Positions 43,784 to 51,866 of a stretch of DNA of 64,000 bases are shown here, piece after piece (position 1 is the first letter of the stretch; every line of letters begins with the position of its first letter). Below the pieces are notes generated by a model that was not told the DNA's origin, searched no databases, and was given only the letters and a program-made list of their open reading frames with translations. The position numbers were made by a program, and so were the translations under genes. The stretch covers positions 4,307,001 through 4,371,000 of the forward strand of contig CP004371.1 in the NCBI GenBank assembly GCA_000597885.1. The letters are read 5' to 3'. The DNA is from Flammeovirgaceae bacterium 311 (GTDB lineage: Bacteria; Bacteroidota; Bacteroidia; Cytophagales; Cyclobacteriaceae).

Positions 43784-44110
43784 TTACTTCAGCTTTTCGT
43801 TGTTCTTGTGACGCTCGCTGTCCCTACGATTTTTTTTCTCTATATTATTCTGCAGGGCCTCGGTAAGGTCAACGCCGGTTTGGTTAGCCAGGCACATGAG
43901 TACCCAGAGCACATCGGCCATCTCATCGCCCAAATCGCGGTCTTTATCGCTTTCCTTAAAACTTTGTTCGCCATAGGTGCGGGCCATCAGGCGGGCCAGC
44001 TCGCCCACTTCTTCCATCAGAATGGCTGTGTTGGTAAGTTCGTTAAAATAACGAACGCCGGTGGTTTTGATCCACGCATCTACTTGTTCCTGTGCTTCTT
44101 TGATCGTCAT
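43784..44110 (-). CDS. MazG-like nucleotide pyrophosphohydrolase
   Basis: A 108-residue all-alpha NTP pyrophosphohydrolase. The metal-binding pattern is visible as EEVGEL (residues 33-38) and DEMADVLWVL about 28 residues on. Short MazG-like proteins hydrolyse (d)NTPs, often damaged ones, to monophosphates. The C-terminus is basic (EKKNRRDSERHKNNEKLK). The substrate is unknown. It is followed on the same strand by nothing for 240 bases. Confidence 0.85.
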   Translation of the reverse strand: MTIKEAQEQVDAWIKTTGVRYFNELTNTAILMEEVGELARLMARTYGEQSFKESDKDRDLGDEMADVLWVLMCLANQTGVDLTEALQNNIEKKNRRDSERHKNNEKLK

Positions 44111-44242
44111 AAATACAAGGTATTGTCTGCAGCCTGTATTTGCAAGCCACTACAGAATTGAAACATAAACCCCAGTATGATTTACAACGGCAGGCACATA
44201 AGGCTTAAAAGTGATATTTATCAAGCAGGAGGTAATACAGTA

Positions 44243-44593
44243 TTAAAGATCCTGCTCGTTTGGTTCAAACCTGATGATCTGGCTGGGGCGGGAGTTGCGG
44301 AGAATATCTTCGTAAACCAGCAGGTAGTGAATGCCTGTTTTTTTATGCCGTGCATGCGCAATCACAAAGGCCCGTCCTTCATTACCTTCCATCCACGTAT
44401 CGCCGCCGGATATTCTGGTGTACATTTCTGCATCGTAATTTAGCCTGATAATTTCAAGATTGGGCGGCAACCACAGGCTGGTTTCCTGTGTAGGGGTGCG
44501 CGTGGGGTCGGGGGGAAGTGTGTTTACAGAAGGGGTACAGCCAACAGCCATCAATAAGAAAAGCGCTATGGGCAAAAAAAACTTCATGGACAT
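44243..44593 (-). CDS. Small hypothetical lipoprotein
   Basis: 116 residues with leader MSMKFFLPIALFLLMAVGC; the lipobox AVGC predicts lipidation at Cys19. It is followed by a Pro/Thr-rich linker (PPDPTRTPTQETS) and a compact domain of about 75 residues (IIRLNYDAEMYTRISGGDTW and HYLLVYEDILRNS). I do not recognise the family. It lies 81 bases downstream of dtd on the same strand. Start at 44593 or 44587 is undecided. Confidence 0.65.
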   Translation of the reverse strand: MSMKFFLPIALFLLMAVGCTPSVNTLPPDPTRTPTQETSLWLPPNLEIIRLNYDAEMYTRISGGDTWMEGNEGRAFVIAHARHKKTGIHYLLVYEDILRNSRPSQIIRFEPNEQDL

Positions 44594-44674
44594 TATGTTT
44601 GGTAAAACAATCCCTGGATGAGGCGCAAATACCTTGCCCTTCTGTAGTAAAAGCAGACCCGAGTTCCAAGTATT

Positions 44675-45127
44675 TTACTTCTTATCCTTTGTATCGATGA
44701 TGATGGTAACGGGCCCGTCGTTGATCAGGCCTATTTTCATGTCTGCACCAAATTCGCCGGTGGCAACAACTTTTCCTAAATCAGCTTCTAATTGCCGAAT
44801 GGCTGCCTGGTAAAGCGGAATGGCTACCGGAGGTTTGGCCGCTTTTATATAGCTGGGGCGGTTCCCTTTTTTTGTGCTGGCATGCAGCGTAAACTGACTG
44901 ATGAGGAGCAATTCACCGCCCTCTTCCAGCAGGCTCCTGTTCATCACACCAGCTTCATCGTTAAATATGCGCAGGTTTACAATCTTCTTGCTAAGCCACT
45001 GGAGGTCTTCGGTCGTATCGGCATCTTCAATACCCAGCAGCACCAGTAAACCGGCCCCGATTTTGCTTTTTACAGTTCCCTCAATGGTGCAGGAGGCTTC
45101 AGAAACGCGTTGTAGTACAGCTATCAT
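44675..45127 (-). CDS. dtd: D-aminoacyl-tRNA deacylase
   Basis: A 150-residue homodimeric enzyme that removes D-amino acids (and Gly) mischarged on tRNA. The two family motifs are present: LLISQFTLHAST and GLINDGPVTIIID (the NxGPVT type), with GIGAGLLVLLGIED near the N-terminus slightly changed (SKIGAGLLVLLGI). It is downstream of an oxidoreductase gene by 10 bases, likely in one transcript with it. Confidence 0.93.
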   Translation of the reverse strand: MIAVLQRVSEASCTIEGTVKSKIGAGLLVLLGIEDADTTEDLQWLSKKIVNLRIFNDEAGVMNRSLLEEGGELLLISQFTLHASTKKGNRPSYIKAAKPPVAIPLYQAAIRQLEADLGKVVATGEFGADMKIGLINDGPVTIIIDTKDKK

Positions 45128-45137
45128 AGGAGCAAAC

Positions 45138-45845
45138 CTACGCAGATAGTCGTTTTTGTCCCAGCTTTTTTATTTCTTCTGAAGGGTGAAGCATCACACC
45201 ACGCTGATCTGACTTGGCGGCAGCCAGCATGCCTTCTGCCACAACATGCCCCTGAATGGGCCGGTACTTGCGGAAAGGACCTATCATCAGCGGACGAATA
45301 AACCTGGTAATTTTTTGCGCAAATTCTTCTCCTTTTCGATCCTCCTGCCGTTGGCCCAGCAGCAGCGAAGGCCTGAATACATGAATGCTTCTGAACTGGC
45401 TGATTTTGCAAATAGCCTCTTCCACATCTCCTTTAACCCGGTTGTAGAAGAACAAACTGCTTTTATTGGCACCCATGGCAGAAACGAGCAGGAACTGATG
45501 GGCACCATTTTCTGCAGCCAGTTTGGCCAGCTCGTAAGGGTAGGTGAAATCTACTTTACGAAAAGCTTCCTTAGAACCGGCTTTTTTCATGGTCGTGCCC
45601 AGGCAGCAGTACACATCCTGTACTTCCGGTATCAGGTTGCGGTCGGCAAGGGTATCAAAATCAATGACCAGCTGATCGAGCTTAGGGTGCTCCATCGTTA
45701 GTTTTCTGCGCGTCAGCACATATATCCGGTCGTAGTAGGGGTCGCTTAAGAGCATGTTAAGCAGGTGCCAGCCAACCAGACCGGTTGCGCCGGCAATCAG
45801 CGCCGAACGCTGTCCAAAGGTTTCGGTGGGTGATGGTACGTTCAC
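45138..45845 (-). CDS. NAD(P)H-binding Rossmann oxidoreductase (HTATIP2/atypical SDR-like)
   Basis: About 235 residues. The Rossmann glycine motif ALIAGATGLVGWHLL lies near the N-terminus, then VYCCLGTTMKKAGSKEAF and FLLVSAMGANKSS, which characterise the TIP30/HTATIP2-type atypical SDRs; FYNRVKGDVEE holds the YxxxK-like position as Asn-Arg-Val-Lys. The activity is unknown. GTG 45845 is preferred as start because it shares one base with the upstream YkvA stop (TAGTG); a longer ATG start at 45881 would overlap that gene by 37 bases. Confidence 0.8.
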   Translation of the reverse strand: MNVPSPTETFGQRSALIAGATGLVGWHLLNMLLSDPYYDRIYVLTRRKLTMEHPKLDQLVIDFDTLADRNLIPEVQDVYCCLGTTMKKAGSKEAFRKVDFTYPYELAKLAAENGAHQFLLVSAMGANKSSLFFYNRVKGDVEEAICKISQFRSIHVFRPSLLLGQRQEDRKGEEFAQKITRFIRPLMIGPFRKYRPIQGHVVAEGMLAAAKSDQRGVMLHPSEEIKKLGQKRLSA

Positions 45846-46279
45846 TATTGTTTTAAGGCTACCCTGCTTTCGTATTCCCATTCCTGAAAACGCTGTACAT
45901 CGGAATCCAGGGTTTTGTAGGCCCAGCCCAGTACGGCAATGTCATCGATCAGCCCAATACCCGGAATGAAATCAGGGATAAGATCTAATGGATTGATAAA
46001 ATATAATATGGCGCCAACAATGGTTAAGAGAGACTTCCAGGGCAGGTGCGGATATTCTTTTCTGGAGTAAGCCCTAAGCAGGCGCTGAAAAACGATCAGC
46101 TGGTTGAAAAAATTCAGGATGTTAGGCTTTCTGTCCTTAACGTTGCTCATTTTTCTGCGGGACTTGTTCACCAGCTTGTCCAGCTTGCCTGAATCCTTGG
46201 CAATTCCTTCTGCCTCGTCAGAGGAACCTTGCATAAGCCTGATGGCTTTTTGTAAAAAAGTATCGTCGCTGTTTCTCAT
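45845..46279 (-). CDS. YkvA-family (DUF1232) membrane protein
   Basis: 144 residues. The conserved DUF1232 core is YPHLPWKSLLTIVGAILYFI then NPLDLIPDFIPGIGLIDDIAVLGWA (residues about 85-125), containing a hydrophobic hairpin that probably inserts in the inner membrane. The N-terminal 60 residues are charged and helical. The family function is unknown. It is coupled by a one-base overlap to the downstream oxidoreductase. Confidence 0.85.
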   Translation of the reverse strand: MRNSDDTFLQKAIRLMQGSSDEAEGIAKDSGKLDKLVNKSRRKMSNVKDRKPNILNFFNQLIVFQRLLRAYSRKEYPHLPWKSLLTIVGAILYFINPLDLIPDFIPGIGLIDDIAVLGWAYKTLDSDVQRFQEWEYESRVALKQ

Positions 46280-46349
46280 GTTGAATAGTTAGCTCTAAAA
46301 ATATGTAACCCGCTGCCTACAATTTGGTTTCAGGTGCAGGTGCATCTAT

Positions 46350-46871
46350 TTAAAAAATAGTGCGTATTTCCTGTTTAATACGGTACAGGGCCTGACCGGT
46401 AGGGTCTTTTTGATGGTCTATGGCTTTTTGCAAAACCGTACGGCTAAGGTCAATGCTGCGGGCCTCATCGGGGAGTTCATCTGTTGCCTGGTTAATCAGG
46501 GCAATTACCTCTTCCATGGCAGCCCGTACCGATGCCCAGCTTTCTTCGCTCATATACACCTGCTGCGAAAGGTTATGGTTGTATTCCTCCCGAACCTCAT
46601 GCACGAGCACCTGCTGAAACTCACGGGCCGAGTAGCGGCTGTCGCTAAGGCGCAGCAGCAGGTTATTGGGGGTAATGCGTTCCAGAAAAAGTACTATACG
46701 CTCAAATGCCTGCAGCCTGATGGGCAGCAGCACCTCCCTGTCCCGGGACTTTACCTCAAGTGCTTTTTGCTGAAATTCTCTTTCCAGAAAGGATTTAACC
46801 ATCAGGTACATGGCATACAGCACCAATACGGCAGGAACAATAATCTTCAATAAATCAGCCAAAACTTCCAT
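46350..46871 (-). CDS. Conserved single-pass membrane protein, Bacteroidota-type
   Basis: About 173 residues: one N-terminal membrane segment (LADLLKIIVPAVLVLYAMYLM split by short polar ends, residues 3-24), then a cytoplasmic helical domain with LLPIRLQAFERIVLFLERI and REFQQVLVHEVREEYNHNLS. This layout is common as an uncharacterised conserved family in Bacteroidota. The start is set to MEVLADLLK (46871). No function can be assigned. Confidence 0.7.
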   Translation of the reverse strand: MEVLADLLKIIVPAVLVLYAMYLMVKSFLEREFQQKALEVKSRDREVLLPIRLQAFERIVLFLERITPNNLLLRLSDSRYSAREFQQVLVHEVREEYNHNLSQQVYMSEESWASVRAAMEEVIALINQATDELPDEARSIDLSRTVLQKAIDHQKDPTGQALYRIKQEIRTIF

Positions 46872-47098
46872 AGTGTATTTTCTCAAACGCCTTAAGGCTT
46901 TGTTGCTGCACTAAAGTAAATAAAATACTGTAGCAGGGGCAGGCCTTTCTAAAAAAATGTGCTGTTACTTAAATTGTGCGGAGCCAGTGGTATACACTGC
47001 TTGCTGATTTTTCCTGGCGCAGCGTTCTCCCGGCAGGAGAAATTTAATTTCCCGGAATCAACTACCCCACTACTGATGTTAATATTATCAGGCTGCCA

Positions 47099-47106
47099 TA
47101 TCTTTG
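47099..47106 (+). promoter_or_regulatory. Bacteroidota -7 promoter box for the IscA-like gene
   Basis: TATCTTTG matches TAnnTTTG and lies 43 bases before ATG 47150. The -33 region is not convincing. Confidence 0.45.
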
Positions 47107-47149
47107 TTTTTTAAAGCAGCCTGCCTGACTCTATCTATACCATAGCACT

Positions 47150-47470
47150 ATGTTACAGCCCGTAGAATTGACGCCCAAAGCAGTAGCCGAGGTAAAGCAT
47201 ATCATAGAAAACAAAAATATCCCTGAAGGCTATGGCCTGCGGGTGGGCGTAAAAGGCGGCGGCTGTGGAGGTGTATCTTATATATTAGGCTTTGATAAGC
47301 CCAAGGAAGGTGATCTGCAGTATGAGGTACACGGGGTGCCGGTGCTGGTAGAAAAGCGCCATACCATGTACCTGCTGGGCCTGCAGGTAGATTTTTACGA
47401 GGGCTCCGACGCAAGAGGGTTTTTATTCACCAACCCCTCGAAAGAGGAGCAGAGCGAAGAGGCGAAGTAG
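47150..47470 (+). CDS. HesB/IscA-type iron-sulfur carrier lacking the C-terminal CxC
   Basis: A 106-residue A-type carrier fold: VELTPKAVAEVKHII, GYGLRVGVKGGGCGGVSYILGF with Cys39, and VDFYEGSDARGFLFTNPS. Typical IscA/ErpA proteins add a CGCGSS-type ending with two more cluster ligands; here the protein continues KEEQSEEAK with no further Cys. Cys39 is the only cysteine, so cluster binding would need a dimer or other ligands. No isc or suf genes are adjacent. Assignment to the family is firm; activity as a carrier is doubtful. Confidence 0.85.
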   Translation: MLQPVELTPKAVAEVKHIIENKNIPEGYGLRVGVKGGGCGGVSYILGFDKPKEGDLQYEVHGVPVLVEKRHTMYLLGLQVDFYEGSDARGFLFTNPSKEEQSEEAK

Positions 47471-47477
47471 TACAAAA

Positions 47478-47500
47478 AAAAGAGGCCTAAAGCCTCTTTT
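47478..47500. terminator. Bidirectional terminator
   Basis: AAAAGAGGC (47478-47486) and GCCTCTTTT (47492-47500) with a 5-base loop, between the convergent IscA-like and folB genes. Confidence 0.8.
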
Positions 47501-47535
47501 AAAATTTCTCTGGTTCTGTTTCTCAACCCCTGCTG

Positions 47536-47901
47536 CTAAACCTCTTCCCGCCTTTTGCTCATGATTACTTTAGCTTCACGGCAAACACCGCCAATCGGGG
47601 GGTTGAACTTTGATATGTTCACTTCTACCCGTTCTGCCTGCGGAAAGCGATTGAATACCTCACGAATAATCTGCAGGTTCAGGGTTTCCAGCAAACGGCT
47701 GGGCCTGCTCATGACCTGGGCAATGATCTTGTATAGTAGCTCGTAATTGACTGTTTCTGCCAGGGCATCGTGCTGGGCGGCAGAGGTTAGGTCGGTTTCT
47801 ACTGCAACATCTACTGAGTACTTATTGCCCATCTTTTGCTCTTCATCATAATACCCATGATAAGCAAAAAACTCCATGCCCTCCAACGCTACTTTTCCCA
47901 T
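47536..47901 (-). CDS. folB: Dihydroneopterin aldolase
   Basis: A 121-residue folate-biosynthesis enzyme cleaving dihydroneopterin to 6-hydroxymethyl-dihydropterin and glycolaldehyde. Signatures are VALEGMEFFAYHGYYDEEQKMG with the catalytic Tyr/Glu region (break at 20 residues), LAETVNYELLYKII, SRLLETLNLQII and the C-terminal VNISKFNPPIGG with the catalytic-type Lys. It lies 9 bases after the DivIVA-like gene and is probably cotranscribed with it and the WD40 gene. Confidence 0.92.
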   Translation of the reverse strand: MGKVALEGMEFFAYHGYYDEEQKMGNKYSVDVAVETDLTSAAQHDALAETVNYELLYKIIAQVMSRPSRLLETLNLQIIREVFNRFPQAERVEVNISKFNPPIGGVCREAKVIMSKRREEV

Positions 47902-47910
47902 AACAGTGGT

Positions 47911-48633
47911 TTAGATGGTGTCGAAAAAAGAAGAATTATCTTTTTTTTCACTGCTTTCCTGCTCCTCTCCACTCATTCTTAATTCTTCTACACCATTCTC
48001 TTCATCGTCGCCGAAAATAGTTGCTTCATTTTCCGCTTCTGCAGATTCCTGGTGGTAGCGGCGCTCGCGCACGGCCTGCTCTGCAGCATTTACCAGCCCG
48101 CTTACATCATGCTTCTGAACTTTCTTTTCGGCCTGTTCCACACGTTCAAGGGTGTTATTGGCCAGCACCAGTAAATCACTCAGCAGGTTATCGCGGTGGC
48201 TCTCCAGCATGCGGTAGTGATGCTCCATTTCCTTCACGCGTTTTTCCATGGCCTGCAGAATTTTTTCTGATCTTTCATCAGCCCTGTCCTGAATTTCACG
48301 GGCACGGGCGCGTGCATCATTTAAGATGGTTTCAGCTTTCAGCTCAGCTTCGCGCATGTGTAGCTCGGCTTTTTTTGTAGCCTGCTCCACCATGCTGTTG
48401 CCGGTGTCTTCTGCTGTTTTCAGGGTTTTGAAAAGAGAAGATTCTACATCCCGTAGCTTGCTAACTTCTTTATCGGCCATTTCGAGCTTGTAGCGTAGCT
48501 CTTTGTGCTCTTCTACCACGCGCTCCCACTCCTGCGAGAGGGTGGTTAAAAATGCGTCTACTTCTTCTTTGTCGTATCCTCTAAAGTTGCGCTCAAAGCT
48601 CTTCTGGCGTATTTCCAGTGGTGTAATTTTCAT
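47911..48633 (-). CDS. DivIVA-domain coiled-coil protein
   Basis: 240 residues. The N-terminal DivIVA signature is MKITPLEIRQKSFERNFRGY then DKEEVDAFLTTLSQEWERV (residues 1-39), followed by a long coiled coil (about 40-185) and an acidic tail (ENEATIFGDDEENGVEELRM). DivIVA proteins sense negative membrane curvature and organise poles and division in Gram-positives; Bacteroidota homologues are uncharacterised. Its ATG overlaps the stop of the WD40 gene (ATGA). Confidence 0.88.
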   Translation of the reverse strand: MKITPLEIRQKSFERNFRGYDKEEVDAFLTTLSQEWERVVEEHKELRYKLEMADKEVSKLRDVESSLFKTLKTAEDTGNSMVEQATKKAELHMREAELKAETILNDARARAREIQDRADERSEKILQAMEKRVKEMEHHYRMLESHRDNLLSDLLVLANNTLERVEQAEKKVQKHDVSGLVNAAEQAVRERRYHQESAEAENEATIFGDDEENGVEELRMSGEEQESSEKKDNSSFFDTI

Positions 48634-49550
48634 ATTGCCTCTTGATGCTCTATGTTCCAGATTGATATTGTCCTGTCGTCGCTGGCAGATGCCAGTGTAT
48701 CATTGTTTAACCACAGCAGCCGGTTAACGGAGGTGCCGTGGCCGGCATGGCGTACCTTGTCAATTACCTTCAGCAGTTTAAAGGCCTTTGCATCCCATAC
48801 CTTTACGGATTTATCCATGCTGCAGCTGGCAAATAAATTGCCATCGGGGCTGTAGCTAAGGTGGTTAATGGTGTACATATGCCCCACAATGCTTTCGGCC
48901 AGCTCGTAACGGTCGGCTACCGACCAGGCTTTGATATGTGCATCGCGACTGCCACTGAGTAGGTAACGGCCATCCGGCGAATATTGTACGGTAAAAACAG
49001 AATTTTGGTGTGCGTCTATTTCATGTTTTAAGGCAAGGGTATTTAAATCCAGTATGCGGATTTTGCCATCGCTGTAGCCGAGTGCCAGTTCCTGCCAGCC
49101 GGCATGTAGGGCAATGGCCCTAAGGCTTTTTTCTGAAAGCTGTATTTCATGCAGTACCCGCAGCGGATTTTGCTGCAGCACCACCAGATGGCCGCTGCCG
49201 GTACCTGCAAATATTTTTCCGCCCCAGGCCTCCAGGCTAAAAATAGCTGCTTTGGTTATTTGCAGGGAGCTCAGGTTTTTTTTGCTGTTGATTTCTATCA
49301 GTCTGATACCATCGTAGTTCTGCCCGAAAAAAAGCCAGTCCTGCTCCTGCTCGTAGGCCATGGCGTAAATAGAAGCCTCTGCCTTGGCCAGTAGCTGTCC
49401 CTGGTCGGGGTTTGCCAGCTGCCACTGCACCACCAGTCCGTCGGCACCGGCAGAAAAAAAAGATTCTCCAGTGCCGGTAGGGGCCAGGGTATAGAGGCAG
49501 TCACGGTGGCCACTAAAGGTGTGCTGCTTTTGTACGGCTAGGCGGGGCAT
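48630..49550 (-). CDS. WD40-repeat beta-propeller protein
   Basis: A 306-residue protein made almost wholly of WD40 repeats: HTFSGHRDCLYTLAPTG, HQNSVFTVQYSPDGRYLLSG then SRDAHIKAW, HMYTINHLSYSPDGNLFASC then SMDKSVKVWD, and a closing TLASASDDRTISIWN. About seven blades make one propeller. There is no signal peptide, so it is a cytoplasmic scaffold. The 4-base overlap with the DivIVA-like gene suggests the products act together, possibly in cell-envelope organisation (inference). Confidence 0.88.
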   Translation of the reverse strand: MPRLAVQKQHTFSGHRDCLYTLAPTGTGESFFSAGADGLVVQWQLANPDQGQLLAKAEASIYAMAYEQEQDWLFFGQNYDGIRLIEINSKKNLSSLQITKAAIFSLEAWGGKIFAGTGSGHLVVLQQNPLRVLHEIQLSEKSLRAIALHAGWQELALGYSDGKIRILDLNTLALKHEIDAHQNSVFTVQYSPDGRYLLSGSRDAHIKAWSVADRYELAESIVGHMYTINHLSYSPDGNLFASCSMDKSVKVWDAKAFKLLKVIDKVRHAGHGTSVNRLLWLNNDTLASASDDRTISIWNIEHQEAI

Positions 49551-49606
49551 GCTGTAGTTTTACAATTGTGGTGTAAATTAACGATATTTGTCCGTAAACC
49601 TAAACC

Positions 49607-50218
49607 ATGCCCCTATTCCAGACTGGTAATTTAACGGACGGCGGTAGTTGGGCACTCTGGCAGCTGGAGGAGCCGGAACATCAACTCCAACAGCAACTTA
49701 ACCCCTTATGTTTTCCGCTTCAGGAGCTGCAAACCATACGGGTGGAGCAGCGCCGGCTGGAGTGGCTGGGGTGCAGGCTGGCATTGCAGGCACTCTTGCC
49801 TGATGCTGGTGCATCCTGCCTGCAAAAGAACCCTTTTGGCCGGCCGTTTTTGCAGCCGGCTTCCCTGCACATTTCACTATCGCATGCCTATCCATTTGCG
49901 GCAGCGGCGGTGCACCCGCTAAAGCCCGTAGGCCTGGATATTGAAAAACCCCGCCCACAACTACTGCGTATTAAGCACAAGTTTCTTTCAGAGCGGGAGC
50001 AGAATCTTGTTGGCGATAACCTGGAGCAGCTCTGCCTCTGGTGGGCTGCCAAGGAAGCACTCTATAAGCTCAACGGGCAGCCCGGGCTTATATTTGCCCG
50101 CGATATGGAGGTTGCGCCGGTAAATGGTACAGACAGGTTGCATGCCCTGCTGTATGGCAGGCCCTATGAACTCCATTATCAGTGGTATAATGACCTGTTA
50201 ATGTGTGTGGTAGCCTAA
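49607..50218 (+). CDS. 4'-phosphopantetheinyl transferase superfamily protein
   Basis: A 203-residue Sfp/HetI-like enzyme that moves phosphopantetheine from CoA to carrier-protein serines. Mg2+-site motifs are GLDIEKPRPQ and LCLWWAAKEALYKL; KNPFGRPFL and LHISLSHAYPFAAAAV give the N-lobe. The family is intact and monodomain. It lies about 770 bases from the end of the KAS III/CoA-ligase operon on the opposite strand, but that operon has no visible carrier protein, so a link is unproven. Confidence 0.88.
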   Translation: MPLFQTGNLTDGGSWALWQLEEPEHQLQQQLNPLCFPLQELQTIRVEQRRLEWLGCRLALQALLPDAGASCLQKNPFGRPFLQPASLHISLSHAYPFAAAAVHPLKPVGLDIEKPRPQLLRIKHKFLSEREQNLVGDNLEQLCLWWAAKEALYKLNGQPGLIFARDMEVAPVNGTDRLHALLYGRPYELHYQWYNDLLMCVVA

Positions 50219-50281
50219 GCGGTACAGATTCGTAAAGCTGGTACAGATTTTGTCATATAATAGATAACAACGAGTGTAGAT

Positions 50282-50887
50282 ATGAAAAAGCTATTGATAA
50301 TGACTGTGTTAGGAGTGGGATTGGCGATTGGCGCTTATGCGCAAAGTGGGGCAGCTCCCGGAGCCACTGCGCCGGATTTTAGCCTGACCGATGCTGTTAG
50401 CGGAAGAGCTATATCACTGGCTGATTTTAAAAGTCAGAAAGCAGTAGTGTTGGTGTTTACCTCTAACTACTGCCCTTACTCACGGTTGTATGAAAGCCGT
50501 ATTAATCAGCTGGTGGGGCAGTACAGAGACAGGGGCGTTGCTTTCGTATTAATCAACCCTAACGATGCCCAGCAGAACAAGGAAGAGTCTGAGCAGGCCA
50601 TGAAGCAAAAAGCAGAGAGCTGGGGCAATGGTTTGCCGTACCTTTCAGACAAGAAGCAGGCAACAGCCAAAAAATATGGTGCCAGTAAAACGCCTGAAGT
50701 GTATGTGCTCACGCCCCGCAATGGTAACTTCACCGTTTACTATGCCGGTGCCATTGACGATAATCCCCAGGTGGCTGAAGATGTAAGCCAGCCTTACCTG
50801 CAGCAGGCCATCGAAGGTGCTCTAAGTGGTAAGACAGCCGTGGTGAGAAGCAAGCGCCCGGTGGGTTGTATGATTAAAACGCCTTGA
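50282..50887 (+). CDS. Exported redoxin/thioredoxin-fold protein with CPYS site
   Basis: 201 residues; signal peptide 1-20 (IGAYAQ). Redoxin domain from ATAPDFSLTDAVSG, with active-site segment FTSNYCPYSRLYE: a single Cys64 where TlpA-type proteins have CxxC (here CPYS). KTPEVYVLTP is the cis-Pro region. The other cysteine is near the C-terminus (GCMIKTP), so it could act as a resolving thiol. It is a periplasmic thiol enzyme, more like a one-Cys peroxiredoxin or monothiol reductase; substrate unknown. Confidence 0.82.
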   Translation: MKKLLIMTVLGVGLAIGAYAQSGAAPGATAPDFSLTDAVSGRAISLADFKSQKAVVLVFTSNYCPYSRLYESRINQLVGQYRDRGVAFVLINPNDAQQNKEESEQAMKQKAESWGNGLPYLSDKKQATAKKYGASKTPEVYVLTPRNGNFTVYYAGAIDDNPQVAEDVSQPYLQQAIEGALSGKTAVVRSKRPVGCMIKTP

Positions 50888-50927
50888 ATCTTACCGCTCA
50901 GCAAGCGGGTATAAACGATAGATATAG

Positions 50928-50955
50928 AAAGCCATCTCTGTTGAGGTGGCTTTTT
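50928..50955. terminator. Bidirectional terminator after redoxin gene and the CoA-ligase operon
   Basis: AAAGCCATCTC (50928-50938) and GAGGTGGCTTT (50943-50953, one G-T pair) with a 4-base loop and T-run; it separates the redoxin gene from the converging seven-gene operon. Confidence 0.78.
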
Positions 50956-50988
50956 GCATGTGTAGCCAGGCACTCTCTAAACTGGAGG

Positions 50989-51864
50989 CTAATGTGCTTG
51001 CTCCTGGTAAAACTTATGGAGCAGTTTATTTACCCTGCCGGCCTGCTCCCATTGAATAAAATGGCCGCAGTTGTTAATCAGCTCAGGCTGTGCCTGGGGT
51101 ATGAGGGTGGAGGCTGCCTGTACCAGGCTTTCCAGAGAAAGCTGTGGGTGCAGCAGAGGGCTGGGGATATAGCGGTCCTGCAGGCCAAAAAGCAGCAGAA
51201 CCGGCATCTGCAATTCTGGGAGTAAGGTGGATACAGGCTCATTCAGCATGGCCGTTACGCAGCCGGAAAGGGTTTGGCAAAAGCGGGGGTAATCACTGCA
51301 GTGGGTGTAGTAGAGGCGGTCTTCCAGTAATGCCTGTGCATCGTCGAGGAAATGGTGAAAGTTGGCCTTTACATTTTGGGCTACTACAGCGCGAGGTGCC
51401 TTTATCAGCTTTTCTACTGAAAACCATTCTTCCAGCTGCCTGGCTTCCGAAGTGCTGAAGGTTTCAAGGCCGGCAGGGGCAAGTAAAGCCAGTTTTTTAA
51501 CACGACGAGGATACCGTAGGGCGGTGTGAATTGCTACCTGCCCACCCATGGAATGGCCAGTCAGAAAGCATTCGTTCAGTGCCAGGCTATCCAGAAATTC
51601 CGCCACCACATCTGCATAAAAGCCCATACCGGGACTAAAACCTTCTTTGGAAGATTTGCCATAGCCTGGCAGGTCGAGGGCCAGGCAGCGGTAGTGACGG
51701 CTTAAGAAGGGGAGGTTTTTACTCCAGGCTGTTAAATTACTACCTAGGCCATGCAAAAACAGCAGGGGGAGTCCCTGCCCAACTTCTGTATAGGCCAGGC
51801 GGAGACCACCTGCTGTATTTACCCATGAGGTAGGAAAGGCATAGGAAATATTTTCGATCAGCAT
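50989..51864 (-). CDS. Cytoplasmic alpha/beta hydrolase of the uptake/CoA-ligase operon
   Basis: A 291-residue alpha/beta hydrolase. Nucleophile elbow GHSMGG with Ser105, acid Asp230 (FGLQDRYIP), base His268 (NNCGHF), oxyanion region FLHGLGSN. There is no signal peptide. It is paralogous to the exported hydrolase at 57693-58634 (both have LPGYGxS, GHSMGGQ, AP.G.ETF.T.EA). It is last in the operon, 2 bases after the CoA ligase. It likely acts as an esterase or thioesterase on the pathway intermediate; this is inference. Confidence 0.87.
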   Translation of the reverse strand: MLIENISYAFPTSWVNTAGGLRLAYTEVGQGLPLLFLHGLGSNLTAWSKNLPFLSRHYRCLALDLPGYGKSSKEGFSPGMGFYADVVAEFLDSLALNECFLTGHSMGGQVAIHTALRYPRRVKKLALLAPAGLETFSTSEARQLEEWFSVEKLIKAPRAVVAQNVKANFHHFLDDAQALLEDRLYYTHCSDYPRFCQTLSGCVTAMLNEPVSTLLPELQMPVLLLFGLQDRYIPSPLLHPQLSLESLVQAASTLIPQAQPELINNCGHFIQWEQAGRVNKLLHKFYQEQAH

Positions 51865-51866
51865 TT

